Source: Diphasiastrum complanatum (Eukaryota > Streptophyta > Lycopodiopsida > Lycopodiales > Lycopodiaceae). Taken from it: DNA of 64,000 nucleotides. The stretch is taken from assembly GCA_029204225.1 (NCBI GenBank), contig CM055092.1, positions 18,436,886 to 18,500,885 of the forward strand, in the 5' to 3' direction. The position numbers and the translations under genes were made by a program. Below are positions 22,735 to 33,535 of this stretch, piece by piece (position 1 is the stretch's first letter; the number at the start of each line of letters is the position of its first letter). A model generated the notes under the pieces. It made no database searches and was not told the DNA's origin. It saw only the letters and a list, made by a program, of their open reading frames with translations.

Positions 22735-23260
22735 ACTTTTTATCTTAGCCCAACGAATGCGCTTTGGTGATCTTATTCAAAAATTTTCAAAGCATAGCAT
22801 TTGCTCGTTTTATTAGACTATTTACTTTCAGATTGTAAGGTGTGGTCTTTCGATGCTTAATCATAATATTTTCCGTTAGGACTTGTATAGTCCCATTCAA
22901 AAAATGAGTTACTCTGTCACTTGCTAAATTGAACAGACAATCATAACAAGTTACTATGTTTTGAAATAACAATTCAACAACCATCTTGGCATCATTTTTC
23001 CATGTCACCTTTGCCTTGACCATTTTTGTTTCGATTGGTGCAAGGGGTAGACTGGAATGTTAGAGTCCAATGCATGCTCTTAGTAGGCTTACCAATTCTT
23101 TGGCAAAGATCATTTGATATAAGTTGCAACATCCTTTTTTACCATACAATGTTTTGCACATAATTTTTGTATGCATATAGCTCAGAGTTGCAAACTTGAA
23201 AAAACATCTTGAATTGAACCTCATTTGAGCTATAAATGTCATGTTCCTTGAGCTGTAAAA
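22735..23260 (-). pseudogene. Gypsy integrase remnant
   Basis: The minus strand from about 23,023 reads WKNDAKMVVELLFQNIVTCY, then LASDRVTHFLNGTIQVLT, IKHRKTTPYN. This is the part of a Ty3/gypsy integrase holding the second catalytic Asp (SDRGTHF in active relatives). The expected NGQ-E motif is degraded to NSLIKRANAML, so the catalytic Glu is lost. It is separated from the 17.3-17.9 kb remnant by the non-autonomous element, consistent with a nested insertion. Confidence 0.7.
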
Positions 23261-23304
23261 AATATTAGGATAGAGGGGTAAAAATATTAGGATTTCTTTA
23301 CGTC

Positions 23305-23414
23305 AGGTGGTGCATTTATTTTCGTGCGTTCCGAGCACTCTCATCCCTCACGCTATGCCCTTGGGATCACGAGGGATTCACTTGCTAGAATGCCCTCAAA
23401 TGAATGCACCACCT
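23305..23414. repeat. Imperfect foldback (inverted repeat) upstream of the expansin gene
   Basis: AGGTGGTGCATTTATTT at the left pairs with the reverse complement of AAATGAATGCACCACCT at the right. Partial pairing extends inward, including ATCCCTC against GAGGGAT. Arms are about 50 bp with several mismatches and almost no loop. It may be a miniature inverted-repeat element. It lies about 515 bp before the expansin start codon. Confidence 0.6.
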
Positions 23415-23761
23415 ATTACATTAACACTTTTGGATTTGATGAACAAAACTGATCCCCTCCACTTTCTTCAACAAAAGCAAAAAAATAGAAAATAAAACCA
23501 TATAATGAATAGTCTGGTGGCTAAAAATTTTGAATTAATTTGGCGCCATTTCACCCGTCGCATGTCCACGTAATCAGCAGCAACCCTAAATTGAAGAAGA
23601 CTATAATGATGATCCTCTTCTCTTTTCCTCATTCACTGCTGCTCTCACTATTTTTCCGCATTACCATCCTCCTCCTCCGGCTACTCTTCTACTAAGAGCA
23701 CCGATCTCAGAGGGTTCATTTACCTACTCTGCAATCAAGGTCGACGCAGCATTGCAATAAG

Positions 23762-23923
23762 GTAAGGGCACCATCTTTGATGAACGTAGAGGCCTCACGC
23801 GCATCAGCGTATGAGCATTGCATTGCCATCCCTGCGGCATGTCTTACTCGGTTTATTAGAACTTAACAGTCGATATAGGTGACTCAGCCGGTGGGTACGT
23901 ACCTGTGTATCTTTTTGTGGCAG
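23762..23923 (+). other. Candidate intron in the expansin 5' untranslated region
   Basis: A good donor (AAG/GTAAGG) lies at 23,762 and an acceptor (TTTTTGTGGCAG) ends at 23,923, four bases before the start codon. Pyrimidine-rich sequence (TCCTCCTCCTCCGGC) at 23,664-23,684 could belong to the transcribed leader. There is no transcript evidence. Confidence 0.4.
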
Positions 23924-23927
23924 GAGA

Positions 23928-25274
23928 ATGGATCGTTCCATGACACTATCAGCTTCATTGGCGACGATGTTAATTCTAAGCTGTTACCAAGGTTCGCAAG
24001 CACAAGATTCATCTGAATCCTCTTGGAATGAAGCACATGCTACCTTCTATGGAGGCAGTGACGCAACAGGCACAATGGGTAAGTCACTCGCCTTACATGT
24101 GCAAGGAGAGAACACATTGTTTAACAGCAACAATTATTTGAACTTTGAATTCCTTAATGACACTCTTCGAGTCATACTTCTCGTTGTAACCTCTCTGCTG
24201 TGATTAGATGGCGCATGCGGATATGGCAACCTCTACAGCCAGGGTTACGGTACAAATACAGCAGCACTCAGCACGGTATTGTTTAAGAATGGTGCAGCTT
24301 GCGGTGGATGCTACGAAATCAAGTGTTGGAACGATACCCAGTGGTGCAACCCTGGAAACCCATCTGTGTTTATTACGGCTACAAACTTATGCCCTCCAAA
24401 CAACGCCCTTCCGAATGACAATGGAGGTTGGTGCAACGTTCCCAGAGAGCACTTTGATATGTCACAGCCGGCGTTCTCTCAAATCGCTTTTTGGCGTGCA
24501 GGCATTGTACCTGTTCTCTATCGAAGGTAGCAGCTTAAAAGTCGTCTTTCCTTCGTAGATATACTCTGCGACTTGCCGAATGTTGCATATCTCATTTGAG
24601 GTCACCGAATTTTATTGTCAATATTAGCTAGCACTATATAATTCCAGTCACAATCTACGATTAACTTATCGCTATTGTAAGATACTGTAACCTATTCATG
24701 CACTTGGTTATTCTGATCTGTTCGACCTAGCCTGGAACTAAAATTTATTTGTAATCAATGATTGAGAACTGCTGCTAGTACATTTCAGCATTCGCTATAA
24801 TTGGGATATATGCATTCAAACGGATGCGTTCCTGCACTTCCTATATCATAATATTATATTGCTATATGATATTCATTAAAAGTCACATTTCTAGAGATTA
24901 GTAGCTTAAAATTTTAGCAATTAGAACCTTTTGACGTCAAAAGATTGAAATATATGATTGATGCTTGTAGAGTGCCATGTCAAAAACAAGGAGGTATCCG
25001 TTTCACCATCAACGGCAACCCCTGGTTTAATCTCGTGCTGGTCAGTAATGTGGGTGGCGTGGGCGACATATCTGCTGTTTCAGTTAAAGGTTGCGAAACG
25101 GGCTGGATTAGCATGAAGCGAAACTGGGGACAGAACTGGGAATGTAACACTGTACTAGTAGGCCAAAGTTTATCCTTTCAAGTCACGACAGCCGATGGAA
25201 TGCAAATCACGTCTTACGATGTTGCCCCTTTAAATTGGCAGTTTGGTCAAACCTTCAGTGGAAATCAGTTCTAA
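23928..25274 (+). CDS. Alpha-expansin, three exons, 257 residues
   Basis: Expansins loosen plant cell walls at acid pH by disrupting cellulose-xyloglucan contacts, without hydrolysis. Exons are 23,928-24,078, 24,208-24,526 and 24,971-25,274. All junctions are GT-AG, and the sum is 774 bases including the TAA stop. Residues 1-25 form a secretion signal (hydrophobic LATMLILSC, ending in QAQ). The GH45-like domain has GACGYG (52-57), the WCNPG alpha-type insertion, eight-plus paired cysteines and the HFD motif (132-134). After YRRVPC (155-160) the CBM63-like domain carries [20 protein letters not shown] and the family ending [12 protein letters not shown]. Length and both intron positions suit an EXPA gene. 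The frame is intact, so the gene is probably functional. Transposon repeats crowd both sides, the nearest about 105 bp after the stop. The numbered EXPA member cannot be assigned. Confidence 0.95.
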
Positions 25275-25378
25275 TGAGGAATGGCGTATTTCTCAATATT
25301 GCTCATTACAAACAAACTTCACAGATGATTTTCAACACTTTCTGGTAGATATATATCGGTGTTAGAAATTTTTTTGAT

Positions 25379-26187
25379 TCTTCAAACATAAACGTAAAAG
25401 AGGCGTGCAGTCTGTAGGAGCCTATTCCATCATATTCCAAATGCAGAAATTTCACAACTTAATTCAGTCTAGAACTTGTTACCATTGCAATAAAGCATAT
25501 TGTTTCCATGATCCATCGTGGATATCCAGCATCGCGCACGTGAACTTCTTGTTGGGTTATCTCACAGCACTTGCTGGAAAACCAAGGCAGGCAGAAAGAA
25601 AGAAAGAGAGAGAGAGAGAGATATATATTCGCTACATTGACAGCCAACGTAGAGTGCTTATATAACATAGAAAGGGAGCGTACATGCCAAGAAAATGGTT
25701 GCATGGATTGCCATGCTGGACTAACATACAAGAGAAAAACCCGTAATCTTTTAGAATCCTGCATATGGAGCCAATTTCCTGAACATATCAACCTCTGCCA
25801 CCTCTGACATCCGTAGGCTGTGTTTTGGTCACACATGCTAACAATTCTTTTCCAGTTTACTCATCGAACAAAAAATCATTTCTGTTTGGTCCAATATGTA
25901 TCATGTTGATACATGGAGTAGAGCTAGAGAGCAATCAAATATAAATCATTCAGGTTCGTGATAAGGTATCATATGTCTCATTGGATTTCATGTATCTTGA
26001 TGGGAATGAGTCGTAGTTATGTGAATACACATTAGCAATCATAGGTTTTGTCTTATCATAAGACTACCTTTCTAGTCTGCATGTGGTCAGAATGGAAGAA
26101 AATCATCATCATTTTTTATGATCTTATGCAGAAGAGTTACGTTTTGAGATTTTGAAATGCCAGCAGTAGAATATCATCAAATAATGA
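25379..26187 (+). repeat. Dispersed repeat, copy B
   Basis: It starts CTTCAAACATAAACGT, like copy A, and matches it through CCAGCAGTAGAATATCAT. About 300 bp are inserted (25,553-25,850), including a GAAAGAAAGAGAGAGAG run. It ends abruptly against a copia gag fragment. Its closeness to the expansin stop codon means the gene's 3' end may be formed within or just before it. Confidence 0.7.
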
Positions 26188-26188
26188 A

Positions 26189-26352
26189 TCTTCTGTGCCA
26201 TCCACCCAGGGGAGTAAACCTTCTCCCTTGAGTATGAGAGATGTCTTAACTTTCCAGACTAGAAAGTTAGATCCTAAAGAATCAAGAATTGTGTAGATCT
26301 TGCTCTGCATGCTGCTGATTGAAGCCATTGCTTCTAAAGTTTGTTCGCTCAT
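26189..26352 (-). pseudogene. Copia gag N-terminal fragment
   Basis: Minus-strand residues SNFLVWKVKTSLILKGEGLL then WVDGTEDS match the opening of UBN2-type copia gag (N-Y/F-L-W-K...L...VDGT). The reading frame runs straight into repeat copy B, so all later gag and pol is missing. A primer-binding site lies about 80 bp upstream on the same strand. Confidence 0.65.
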
Positions 26353-26433
26353 TGATGTTGTTTGTTTGAATGCTTGGCCTCCTGGATCTGATAGCTTCTT
26401 GGCTATGTCAGATTATGACAAGATAGGTAGGAG

Positions 26434-26446
26434 GACCCTGATACCA
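26434..26446 (-). promoter_or_regulatory. Primer-binding site, variant (TGGTATCAGGGTC)
   Basis: Minus-strand TGGTATCAGG followed by GTC. Its position between a copia gag start and a likely LTR supports the call. Bases 11-13 differ from the usual AGAGC form. Confidence 0.6.
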
Positions 26447-26447
26447 A

Positions 26448-27100
26448 TGATGAGGATGCAAAAAAATGTTTTTGCAGTCGTGAAATAGTCGCAAAAGTGA
26501 AGCAACCGCGATTCAACTTGTTTCAGATGGAGTTCAGATGTGGTCGCTAGGCACTGCCAGCTGAATCACTTCTACAGTCCTCCAGAATGTAGTCAGACAC
26601 CGCTGATCTACGTTTATAAATTAATGCAACATTCAACAAATTCAACCAATGTGCATAATTGAAATGAATGGGAGAATCAGACACACGAATAACAGCAGAC
26701 ACATTTGCATTCAAGATCAGATGTGCACAATGGCTACAAGATCATCTATTGATTTTCTTTGATTCTTCAATGCGTTGGTGTGACAGAAATATAGTTCTCT
26801 CACGAGTGGATGTCTCGCTTACTAGCGGACTTGTGGATCACTATGAATCCCGATCACAGGACTCGTCTCGCACGCAGGCGGACTTCTTGTTTGTATTTTG
26901 TCTTGATTGCTTACTAGCATCAGACTACTTCATCTGTGTATGTTCTGTCAAGTGTCATTTAGTAAGTATAAAGTTGCTCTATGTAACTTTAATATTAGAG
27001 TGATTAAGCATCTAGAACTAATCAGGAAATTACAAGAGTGGCGGATTAACCACGACCCAGAGTGAAACTGCTGATGTCATGCCATCAGATCAGATATCTG
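26448..27100 (-). mobile_element. Probable copia 5' LTR
   Basis: This is the sequence right of the primer-binding site, expected to be the 5' LTR of the fragment at 26.2 kb. The outer limit is inferred only from where repeat D begins (about 27,108). No partner LTR was seen. Confidence 0.35.
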
Positions 27101-27107
27101 TACTTTA

Positions 27108-27838
27108 ATTGTGCGACAGCCATAAGTAAACTTTTGTAGATGCTTTCAACAAATGTGAGAAAAATGGAAATATATATAGTAAGAGCTTTGTAACCCACGC
27201 TAGAGCAAAGATGAAGATCCTAAATGCTTCGGAGGTGGAACCACTACCTTGAATCAAAGTCTCAAGTTCAAGATGTCACAAGTACATTTATTAGATAACT
27301 CTTCTCTCTACTCATTTCGACAATGCCCTCCATCCTCCAAAAATACATCCTCCATCCATAGTGCTCACACAAAATGGATCATCCTTTTTTAGCATGTACT
27401 ACCTTTAATGAATTTTAGGGCATTTTGAGTTTTTTTTGACACGTTTTGGACCAGTATGCTCTAGAATGTACTGTCCATAATGCACAATAGATTCTGACCC
27501 ATTTTGGTCATGCTCCAATAACAAAGTGTTCCCAAATCCATACTCAAGTGGGATGGAGCATGCAGGCTAGATTTTCTTTGTTTCCAATTTTAGGGAATTT
27601 TGAAATTTTTTTGACACGTTCTGGACAACTATGCTCTAGAGGGTACTGTCTAGAATGCACAATACATTCTGACCTATTTTAGTCATGCTCCAAATTTCCA
27701 ATTCTAGGCCATTTTGAAATTATTTTTACATGTTCTGGACCACTATGCTCCAAAATGTACTGTTCATAATGCACAATACATTCTAACCCATTTTGGTCAT
27801 GCTCCAAAAATAGAGTGATCCGAAATCTACACTCAAGG
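27108..27838. repeat. Dispersed repeat D, copy 1, with internal tandem monomers
   Basis: It matches 43,867-44,600 in the same orientation. The right half has three diverged monomers built around GACACGTTCTGGACCACTAT, GCTCTAGAATGTACTGTC and CATTTTGGTCATGCTCCA. Repeat C interrupts it after ACACTCAAG, while the 44 kb copy continues. Confidence 0.8.
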
Positions 27839-29010
27839 CCCATGCTAGCATTAAGTGCCACACTATAACATCATCTATTGGACATGTTATATATAGCACC
27901 ATACTTCTACACCTTCCTTGAGTGATTAAAGACCAAAATTATCTTCATGCACACTATCTTGACAAAAGCATTTCTTCAAGGAATTCAACAACTAAAACTC
28001 TTCTTGATTCCTGTAGACAAATCTAGCTTATTTGGTACCGAATATAGCCTCAAAAGAAAAATCTTGAAGCTTACGTGGCATTAATATGATATATCTACTT
28101 TGAGGAGATATCTCCAAGATTTTGTCTTCTGATTATCGAGTGCTTTCTGCAAGAACAATCGAGAAGTTATTGATAAATGCACCATCAAACCATTAGCTCC
28201 CTCCAAGGACTACACTCAGCTACAAGACTTCCACCACCTACGACAATGACCCCGTGCAATAATGACAATAATAACTTTCACAAAAAAGACCAGCTGCTCT
28301 CAGAATTTGCGATACTTGTAGGCTGACCGAAAGGCAAGTAGTTTTCAGGTTTGTAATGATGGATTTTGCTAACCAACCTTTTTCACCCTTCCGATATTGA
28401 TGTTAGATGAGATTCACTAGCTTACTGAAAGTGGCATGAGGACACCATGAAAATCTACAGAAAGATAAGCTTATAAAATATATTTCCGGTTGGTTCACAA
28501 CCATTGTGGAAGAATGGTGGGACATTTATAGTCAGCAATAATGGTGATGTTTGTTCTGTATTTCTTGTTAATTTTCTTCAAGTTCATTATTTGATGATAT
28601 TCTGCTGCTGGCATTTCAAAATCTCAAAACGTAACTCTTCTGCATAAGATCATAAAAAAATGATGATGATTTTCTTCCATTCTGACCACATGCAGACTGG
28701 AAAGGTAGTCTTATGATCAGACATAACCTATGATTGTTAATGTGCATTCACATAACTACGATTCATTCCCATCAAGATACATGAAATCCAACGAGACATA
28801 TGATACCTTATCACGAACCCGAATAATTTGTATTTGATTGCTCTCTAGCTCCAATCCATATATCAACATGACACATATTGGACCAAACATAAATGATTTT
28901 TTGTTCAATGAGTAAATGGAAAAGAAGCTCACGTGCGCGATGCTAGATATCCACGATGGATCATGGAAACAATATGCTTTATTGCAAAGGTAACAAGTTC
29001 TAGACTGAAT
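27839..29010 (-). repeat. Dispersed repeat, copy C, joined to the CACTA transposase
   Basis: This is the reverse complement of copy A over about 1.17 kb. Its 90-codon frame (29,028-28,756) carries SRTCYLCNKAYCFHDPSW and ends at the same stop as in copy A. It begins exactly where the TNP2 homology stops, so it is either the 3' part of a CACTA element after an internal deletion or a separate insertion. Confidence 0.75.
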
Positions 29011-30000
29011 TATCTGTTGCAAGACCAAATCTCACATTTCTTGACTCGTTGGTAAAGCTCGGATACTCTTTGTTGATGTGTTTCCATCCAGGTGAATCTG
29101 AAGGTACCCTCATCATCCCATCCGTAGAGGTAAGGTGTGCATGCCAGTCCATAAGTTGTGCAAGAGATTTACAACGAAATAAACGTTGCAATCGTCGAAT
29201 TACTGGAAAATGTTGTAAAACTTTGCACAGAATGGTTGCCCCTTGCAAATCATCTCTATATCGAGAAGTATCACAAATGGGACATTTCTTAAGTGATTCG
29301 TACCTTCCCCGATATAAAATACAATCTTTTGGCCATGCATGATAGTGCTTGTAGTCCATCCCGATGTTAGACAACACCTTTCGTGCCTCATCTCTTGTCT
29401 CAGGCATGACATTCCCTTCTGGGAGAATTTTGTTTTTCAATAGTCTGTACATGACAAAAGAAGTCATTGTAAAAAAAAATATCTCTCGATGTCCAAATTG
29501 TAAATTTTGTTTCAAAGCAAAACTGACAAGTAGATGAAAAAAATTTTACTCAAATAATAATGTGAGGCTTTGGTCACTCCATCTATATTTGGCTTGAAGA
29601 TTTAATAGAAGTAGAGAACTCACCAAACGAGATGTCTTTGCTCCATGATACAATGCGGTCTTTGATTCTTCTCGCAAGTTTCTTTCTTCTTTAGACAAAA
29701 GTGCCTCCTCATCTTGTTCACTGTGTCTTGCTGCAATATTGTTCTTGTACATATCATCCAACATGTCTCCCATGACTTCAAATTCATCATTCATTGGAAG
29801 CTCATTTTCATCGTCGAAACTTGTTTGCGAAGAAGTAGATCTAGATGAGCTAGTTTCAGATGCATTAGTCTCTTGATGAATGCACTCATCAATTTCCATC
29901 ATCTCTTTTAAGCCTTGACGTAGATGACGAGGTATGTGGACCGTTGTATTGCATTCGTCGTCTGCGTCGACCATTACGAGGATTATTGTCTCCAACACTA
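29010..30000 (-). pseudogene. CACTA (En/Spm) transposase TNP2, broken
   Basis: Two minus-strand frames give a TNP2-family transposase. The upstream part (to 29,546) has an acidic Ser-rich N-terminus and KTSRLVSSLLLLNLQAKY. After a frameshift near 29,540 the second part (29,515-29,000) reads MPETRDEARKVL, DYKHYHAWPKDCILYRG, CPICDTSRYRDD, LQHFPVIRRLQRLF, DGMMRVPSDSPGWKHI and NVRFGLATD. TNP2 proteins bind and cut CACTA element ends. The coding sequence halts at the conserved GLATD motif, where copy C begins, so the catalytic C-terminal half is missing. SET-like coding sequence lies just upstream on the same strand. Confidence 0.85.
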
Positions 30001-30029
30001 AATGAGGATGAAGAATCCTATATATCAAA

Positions 30030-30130
30030 ATAGCAAGAAGTAGGTTGAAACAATACTTGATAAACATTTCCTCCCAATACTTGATAGATCTAAATGTTGC
30101 ATATGAATATAAATGACCTCTTAGTTTAAA
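30030..30130 (-). pseudogene. Fragment of a second SET-domain C-terminus
   Basis: The minus strand reads YSYATFRSIKYWEEMFIKYCFN, paralogous to VYATRSIRFGEELFIKYSFN at the end of the SET exon at 30.3 kb. The nucleotide match (GGTTGAAACWATACTTGATRAACA and flanks) confirms a diverged duplicate. It lies in the same open frame as the acidic N-terminus of TNP2, so the SET tail is physically joined to the transposase. Confidence 0.7.
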
Positions 30131-30339
30131 AAGTATGAACATACCAATGTATCTATTAGATAAATTTGTCTTTTCAGCTTGTTAACATTCAAGAAATCAA
30201 AGACGAATAATGCTCCTAACATTTAATCTAGATAAATGACGAATAATGCTCCTAACATTTGACATATTTAATGACACAAACCAAATACAATCAGGATGCA
30301 TGGATTATACATCTCTACATATCAACAAAATTCAAATCT

Positions 30340-31353
30340 TCACCTTTGACTTATTGTCTTTTGCAAACATTTGGGTAGAGGATGGTTGAAACTATACTTG
30401 ATGAACAGTTCCTCCCCAAACCTGATAGATCTAGTGGCATAGACCATTACATAAGTGCCCTTTACATTCCTAGTAAAATATTCTTCTTTTCCATTGGTGC
30501 GTTCTTCAAAATCACAATTCGTCACATTGCTACAATTTATATATGTAGCGATGTTTCCATGCACATCTGGATGTCCATCAATGTATGTACAATTTGCCCT
30601 TGAGATGTTGCCTCCTTGCATGCGTTGCTCCTCTAAAGAACAAGCATTTGAATTCAAGCCATATACTTGCATCCTCCATTGGTGACGACACAAATCATGC
30701 CAATCACCCCAATTGTATTGAGGTCCTGCATATGGCATCAATGTCACAACACTATTTAAAGGGACCTCAATACTACTCAATGCAAAAAGGCCCAAACCAA
30801 CCTCAGGAAGGTGTTCACTAGGCATGATCATGTAAATTCGACCCCAATGCGTAAATGGTGATCCATTTAATGGTAGTGGTGATTGGAGTGGCCAACACGA
30901 ATATCTACTTCTAATAAAAGTTTTTACTAGTGGTTGCAAGCTAGGTGGAAGAGGAAGGTCATACAAAGAACCTAGAATGTCTTTTGACACATCAACAGTG
31001 CATAGTATTTTGCAATTATCTTTCAAACTAGTCATCATACGTCCAAGACGTGTTCTCTTTTTTAAGGGGGTGGTCAAGTTTGTGGAATCCACATGGAGTA
31101 TCGTGGAGGACTCATGTGCAACATCTAGGATAGGTGTGGTTGGGTGGTAAGAACGTTCTACAGATTTGGAGACATGGATTGAATCACAAGGCATTGATGA
31201 ACTAATTATATCATGCAAGGGGTCATCATCAATAAGAGCATCATCTAGGGCCAATGATGATCCAAAATCAATATTCATGTGATTCATCCTGTCAATAATA
31301 TTCTCGATCTCTCTTGCAACTCTTTTTCTTGAAACCAACTTACGGTCCTTCTT
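30340..31353 (-). CDS. SET-domain protein, terminal exon (candidate lysine methyltransferase)
   Basis: An exon of about 338 codons opens after a splice acceptor (CTTTTGTAG at 31,361-31,354) and ends at TGA-class stop 30,340. Numbering from Met at 31,338, the first 140 residues are acidic and Ser-rich. The SET fold follows: GLG (181-183) with LFA, PYAG (202-205), YIDG (252-255), GNIATYIN (261-268), then TRSIRFGEELFIKY (302-315), matching SET motifs for S-adenosylmethionine binding and the lysine channel. The usual N-H-S is N-C-S (268-270), so activity is uncertain. No post-SET cysteine cluster follows. Its neighbours on the same strand are a TNP2 transposase remnant and a transposase-associated-like exon, suggesting it belongs to, or was captured by, a CACTA element. 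It could instead be a host gene invaded by transposons. Confidence 0.7.
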   Translation of the reverse strand, partial: KKDRKLVSRKRVAREIENIIDRMNHMNIDFGSSLALDDALIDDDPLHDIISSSMPCDSIHVSKSVERSYHPTTPILDVAHESSTILHVDSTNLTTPLKKRTRLGRMMTSLKDNCKILCTVDVSKDILGSLYDLPLPPSLQPLVKTFIRSRYSCWPLQSPLPLNGSPFTHWGRIYMIMPSEHLPEVGLGLFALSSIEVPLNSVVTLMPYAGPQYNWGDWHDLCRHQWRMQVYGLNSNACSLEEQRMQGGNISRANCTYIDGHPDVHGNIATYINCSNVTNCDFEERTNGKEEYFTRNVKGTYVMVYATRSIRFGEELFIKYSFNHPLPKCLQKTISQR

Positions 31354-31382
31354 CTACAAAAGTTGAAAATGTTAGATGTATT

Positions 31383-31389
<7 letters not shown>

Positions 31390-31426
<37 letters not shown>
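31390..31426. repeat. (CT)n microsatellite in the intron before the SET exon
   Basis: About 18 uninterrupted CT units. An AC-rich tract (31,480-31,530) follows. Confidence 0.95.
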
Positions 31427-31429
<3 letters not shown>

Positions 31430-31555
31430 CATGAAACATAAATTAATATATAACACAAACCGTAAACCAGTAGCATGAAACACACACACAAACACACACA
31501 AACACACACACGCACACACACACCCACCCACACTGACCCTAAACACACATGAAGA

Positions 31556-31883
<328 letters not shown>

Positions 31884-31921
31884 CGTGAATGAGTCTATTA
31901 TGGGCAATTGAATATGGAAAT

Positions 31922-32096
31922 CAAGATTAACTACATCTAATCATTCTATTTGGATTTTTTTTTTTAGAAGCAAGTGAGAGATTAACTTCATCTAATCATT
32001 CTATTTGGATTTTTCCTTTTAGAAGAAAGTGAGAGATTAACTTCATCTAAATATTATATTTGGATTTTTCCTTTTAGAAGCAAGTGAGAGATTAAC
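31922..32096. repeat. 57-bp tandem repeat, three copies
   Basis: Units share GATTAACTWCATCTAA, TATTTGGATTTTT and AGAAGCAAGTGAGA. The copies differ mainly in the T-run length. Confidence 0.85.
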
Positions 32097-32210
32097 AACT
32101 ATCGTGGCACTCATCCTATCGCTCAATATCTATTGGCCAAACTATATTTGAAGTGTCTTAAGGGTCCAAGATTAAAGCATTTTCGAAAAACATTTTAAAG
32201 AGTTTACCTC

Positions 32211-32390
32211 TCATACTCTTGGATTCTCTGTGTGCACTCCATTGGCCCAAATATGATCGTTGACAATCCTCCTTGTCCGAATCCCAAGGCCTTTGCATTC
32301 TGTGCATGTATATGGTATCCTCTCATCATATTCTGTTTGAAACTGGTCCAATAATCCAATTGCAAATTGCACAAATTCTTTCAGTGTCAT
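32211..32390 (-). pseudogene. Exon resembling the transposase-associated zinc domain of CACTA elements
   Basis: The minus strand from ATG at 32,390 reads LKEFVQFAIGLL, then IPYTCTECKGLGIRTRRIV, NDHIWANGVHTENPR, reaching a possible donor GTATGAG. The pattern F-FA...C-x2-C...H-x-x-x-x-G matches the short zinc-binding region N-terminal to TNP2 in plant CACTA transposases. The second Cys pair is incomplete, so the call is cautious. It sits about 0.85 kb upstream of the SET exon on the same strand. A further candidate first exon (MSSTMSSSSDNDSSHDR, ending at a GTATAT donor) lies at about 32,720-32,660. Confidence 0.45.
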
Positions 32391-32756
32391 TCAAGTGAAA
32401 ATTGACAAATTCTAACATGTGACAAATTGTAACATGTGACAAAAATTGACAAAATAGTCTTTGTACATTTAGTGCATTTTTCTGTGACACAGCTCAATTC
32501 TTTATTCTTTCTCTAAATCACATGGAGGTACGATAATTTTCCTAAAATTCATAATTTCAATCAAATGTCATTGTAAGAATAAATTTGCAAGAAAAATTAT
32601 ACACTCATATTCAAATAACAAATAAAGTGCAATTGATGTCAATATCAATAACAATATATACCTGCTATTGCGATCATGAGATGAATCATTATCTGATGAT
32701 GATGACATCGTCGATGACATATACACACTGTAGCCAGCTACTCTATACCACATCAT

Positions 32757-33530
32757 AAGTAGTCATTATGAGACCGTATGTTCTGAACAAATATAATAAA
32801 ATTTGTTAAAGACATGCCAACATCTAATCCATGTATATTCTACTTATGCTTAATGTAAATCTAATATTCTAGTAACATTGTTATCAAGAAATTTGCTTGG
32901 GTGGGGCAACACATGACGAGCAATCAAAATGAGGTTCATACTGACAACTGTTAGACATCAGTAGATAGTGCGTGCAAGCCTATCTCAGCTAATTTAAAGA
33001 CCACATAGCAGTCAATGTTCGAAGCTCTCAGTTTAAACTCTTGTCTAAGATGAGTGATGATCTGACTTGATCTTTCTTTCAAGATGGAATAATCAAAATC
33101 AAACAATCAATCATATACTCAATTGATTCATTGCCCACTCAATCACTCATTTGATTAATTAATACTTGGCTCAAGTTAGTTAAAGGTAAATCTCTTTGGA
33201 TTGGCCTAGTGTGCTATGGTATCTCATGACGAGCATTATGCATTCGTCCTTTCTATCTATGGTTCCTTTGTATGCAAGAAATCATATACTAGATAACACA
33301 CCATTGATCAACATCTTTATTACAATGCTTATTGATATTTCAACTAATTACTATGATTTTATATAAGGTTATATAGGTCACACACCAACAATTAAAAAGA
33401 TTTATCATATAGGTCACATATCACTAAGGTCCTCAATATAACATAAATGCTTTTGATCATGAATCTAAATGATCCCATGCAACCATTCAAGAGGCCACAT
33501 GACAAAAACAAAAAAAAATTATATGGCCAT
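32757..33530. other. No gene seen
   Basis: AT-rich sequence between the SET/TNP2 locus and the young copia element. It contains no open frame of note and no repeat partner recognised in the window. Confidence 0.5.
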
Positions 33531-33535
33531 GTAAT

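Noticed and set aside
24208-24558. 116-codon frame starting MAHADMATS over expansin exon 2
   Set aside because: A shifted-frame shadow of the expansin exon; the correct frame joins exon 1 after one base of a split codon.
31922-32096. Regular 57-bp repeats considered as a CRISPR-like array
   Set aside because: Three directly adjacent units without unique spacers in plant nuclear DNA; a simple tandem repeat.
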